Origin: Pseudomonadota bacterium
GTDB taxonomy: Bacteria; Pseudomonadota; Alphaproteobacteria; Rhizobiales; Beijerinckiaceae
Reading direction: 5' to 3'
DNA length: 6,704 nucleotides
Assembly (NCBI GenBank): GCA_023452965.1
Contig: JAEXUU010000702.1
Coordinates: forward strand, 1-6,704
Position 1 is the first letter of the stretch, and the number at the start of each line of letters is the position of its first letter. The position numbers and the translations under genes are program-made. The notes below the pieces were generated by a model. The model was given only the letters and a program-made list of their open reading frames with translations, had not been told where the DNA came from and did no database searches. Below are positions 6,089 through 6,704 of this stretch, piece after piece.

Positions 6089-6704
6089 TCAGATATCGGC
6101 GCGCGGATCGTGCTTGGCGAGGCGGGCGAGCAGGTAATCGACCTCGGCCTTCGCCGCGGCGGAAAGGGCAGAGCCCGGCTTGCGCTGGGCGTCATGGGCG
6201 AGAATGCCGCGCTTCATCATCGTGTATTTGCGCACGGCGAGGCCGACGCCCTGCTGCTGCTCGTAGCGCATCAGCGGCAGATGCGCGTCGAAGATGTCAT
6301 GCGCCTCGTCGCGCTTGCCGGCCTTGCTCAGCCTGACGACGTCGATCAGCAGCTCCGGGAAGGCGTAGCCGGTATTGGCACCGTCGACACCGCGTTCCAT
6401 CTCGAAATCGAGGAAAATGCCGCCATTGCCGGTGACGATCGAGACATGGCGCAGGCTGCCCTCGGCCTCGAACTTGCGCAGGGCCGAGATCTTCTCCAGC
6501 CCCGGCCAGTCCTCGTGCTTCAGCATCACGCAGGAGGGGTTGTCCTGGATGATCTTGCGGATCACGGCCGGCGTCATCACCACCGAGAGCGTCAGCGGAT
6601 AGTCCTGGATGACGAAGGGGATGTCGGCGCCGATCGCCTCGACCGCCTGCGCATAATAGCCGGTGATCTGGTCGTCGGTGCGCAGCGAGGGCGGCGGGGC
6701 GATC
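6089..6704 (-). CDS. DapA-family class I aldolase/dehydratase (5' end cut by window)
   Basis: The C-terminal 204 residues of a dihydrodipicolinate synthase-family TIM-barrel protein; full length is about 300, so roughly 100 N-terminal residues lie beyond the right edge. These enzymes form a Schiff base between lysine and a 2-keto acid. Visible here (numbering from the first complete codon) are IPFVIQDYP (28-36), with the catalytic-position Tyr35; CVMLKHEDWPG (58-68), with the Schiff-base Lys62; and a strand-loop at SIVTGNGG (88-95). LxxPP-like IAPPPSLRT stands at the cut edge. The HEDWP segment and long C-terminal helices are unlike biosynthetic DapA. They fit catabolic members such as sugar-acid dehydratases or aldolases better, but the substrate is not determinable because the substrate-specifying N-terminal loops are missing. 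A strong terminator follows, so it is the last gene of its transcript. Confidence 0.9.
   Translation of the reverse strand, partial: IAPPPSLRTDDQITGYYAQAVEAIGADIPFVIQDYPLTLSVVMTPAVIRKIIQDNPSCVMLKHEDWPGLEKISALRKFEAEGSLRHVSIVTGNGGIFLDFEMERGVDGANTGYAFPELLIDVVRLSKAGKRDEAHDIFDAHLPLMRYEQQQGVGLAVRKYTMMKRGILAHDAQRKPGSALSAAAKAEVDYLLARLAKHDPRADI

Overview
This GC-rich window (about two-thirds G+C by eye, with NNC/NNG codon preference) looks like the chromosome of an alphaproteobacterium, probably Hyphomicrobiales and perhaps Bosea-like. That assignment rests on composition and on the mix of gene families (TRAP transporter, DUF1445 hydro-lyase, LysR, YqjM-type OYE, DapA family). It is inference, not proof. 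Seven protein genes are supported, six on the minus strand and one on the plus strand. The two at the window edges are cut. No RNA gene, CRISPR array, insertion sequence or integrase was seen.

Left block (1-1883, minus strand): a tightly coupled operon. In transcription order it holds a DUF1445/YcsI-type putative hydro-lyase (D-glutamate cyclase family), a small ChrR-like cupin, and a TRAP-transporter periplasmic binding protein that runs off the left edge. Both junctions are 4-base stop/start overlaps (GTGA and ATGA). The unit most likely takes up a small carboxylate and processes it in the cytoplasm. The membrane subunits of the transporter would lie further left.

Centre (1884-4278): a LysR-type regulator (2037-2921, plus) is divergent from the operon. 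It is convergent with an Old Yellow Enzyme-type ene-reductase (2926-4074, minus), with four bases between the two stop codons. The most interesting signal is cis-regulatory. An AT-rich imperfect palindrome containing a LysR T-N11-A box lies between lysR and the hydro-lyase operon. A close copy lies upstream of the ene-reductase gene, in the same orientation relative to the downstream gene. In both copies the palindrome is followed, at identical spacing, by ATC-N2-AAATGA-N2-ATT. The simplest reading is that this LysR controls both the hydro-lyase/cupin/TRAP operon and the ene-reductase, joining them into one small uncharacterised regulon. At its own gene, the palindrome abuts the lysR Shine-Dalgarno sequence, which suggests autoregulation.

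Right block (4279-6704, minus strand): a 14-TM DHA2-family MFS drug/cation exporter (SmvA/QacA-like) has a leader with operator-like repeats. A strong hairpin terminator separates it from the 3' part of a DapA-family class I aldolase/dehydratase that runs off the right edge. Nothing seen links these two genes to the LysR regulon.
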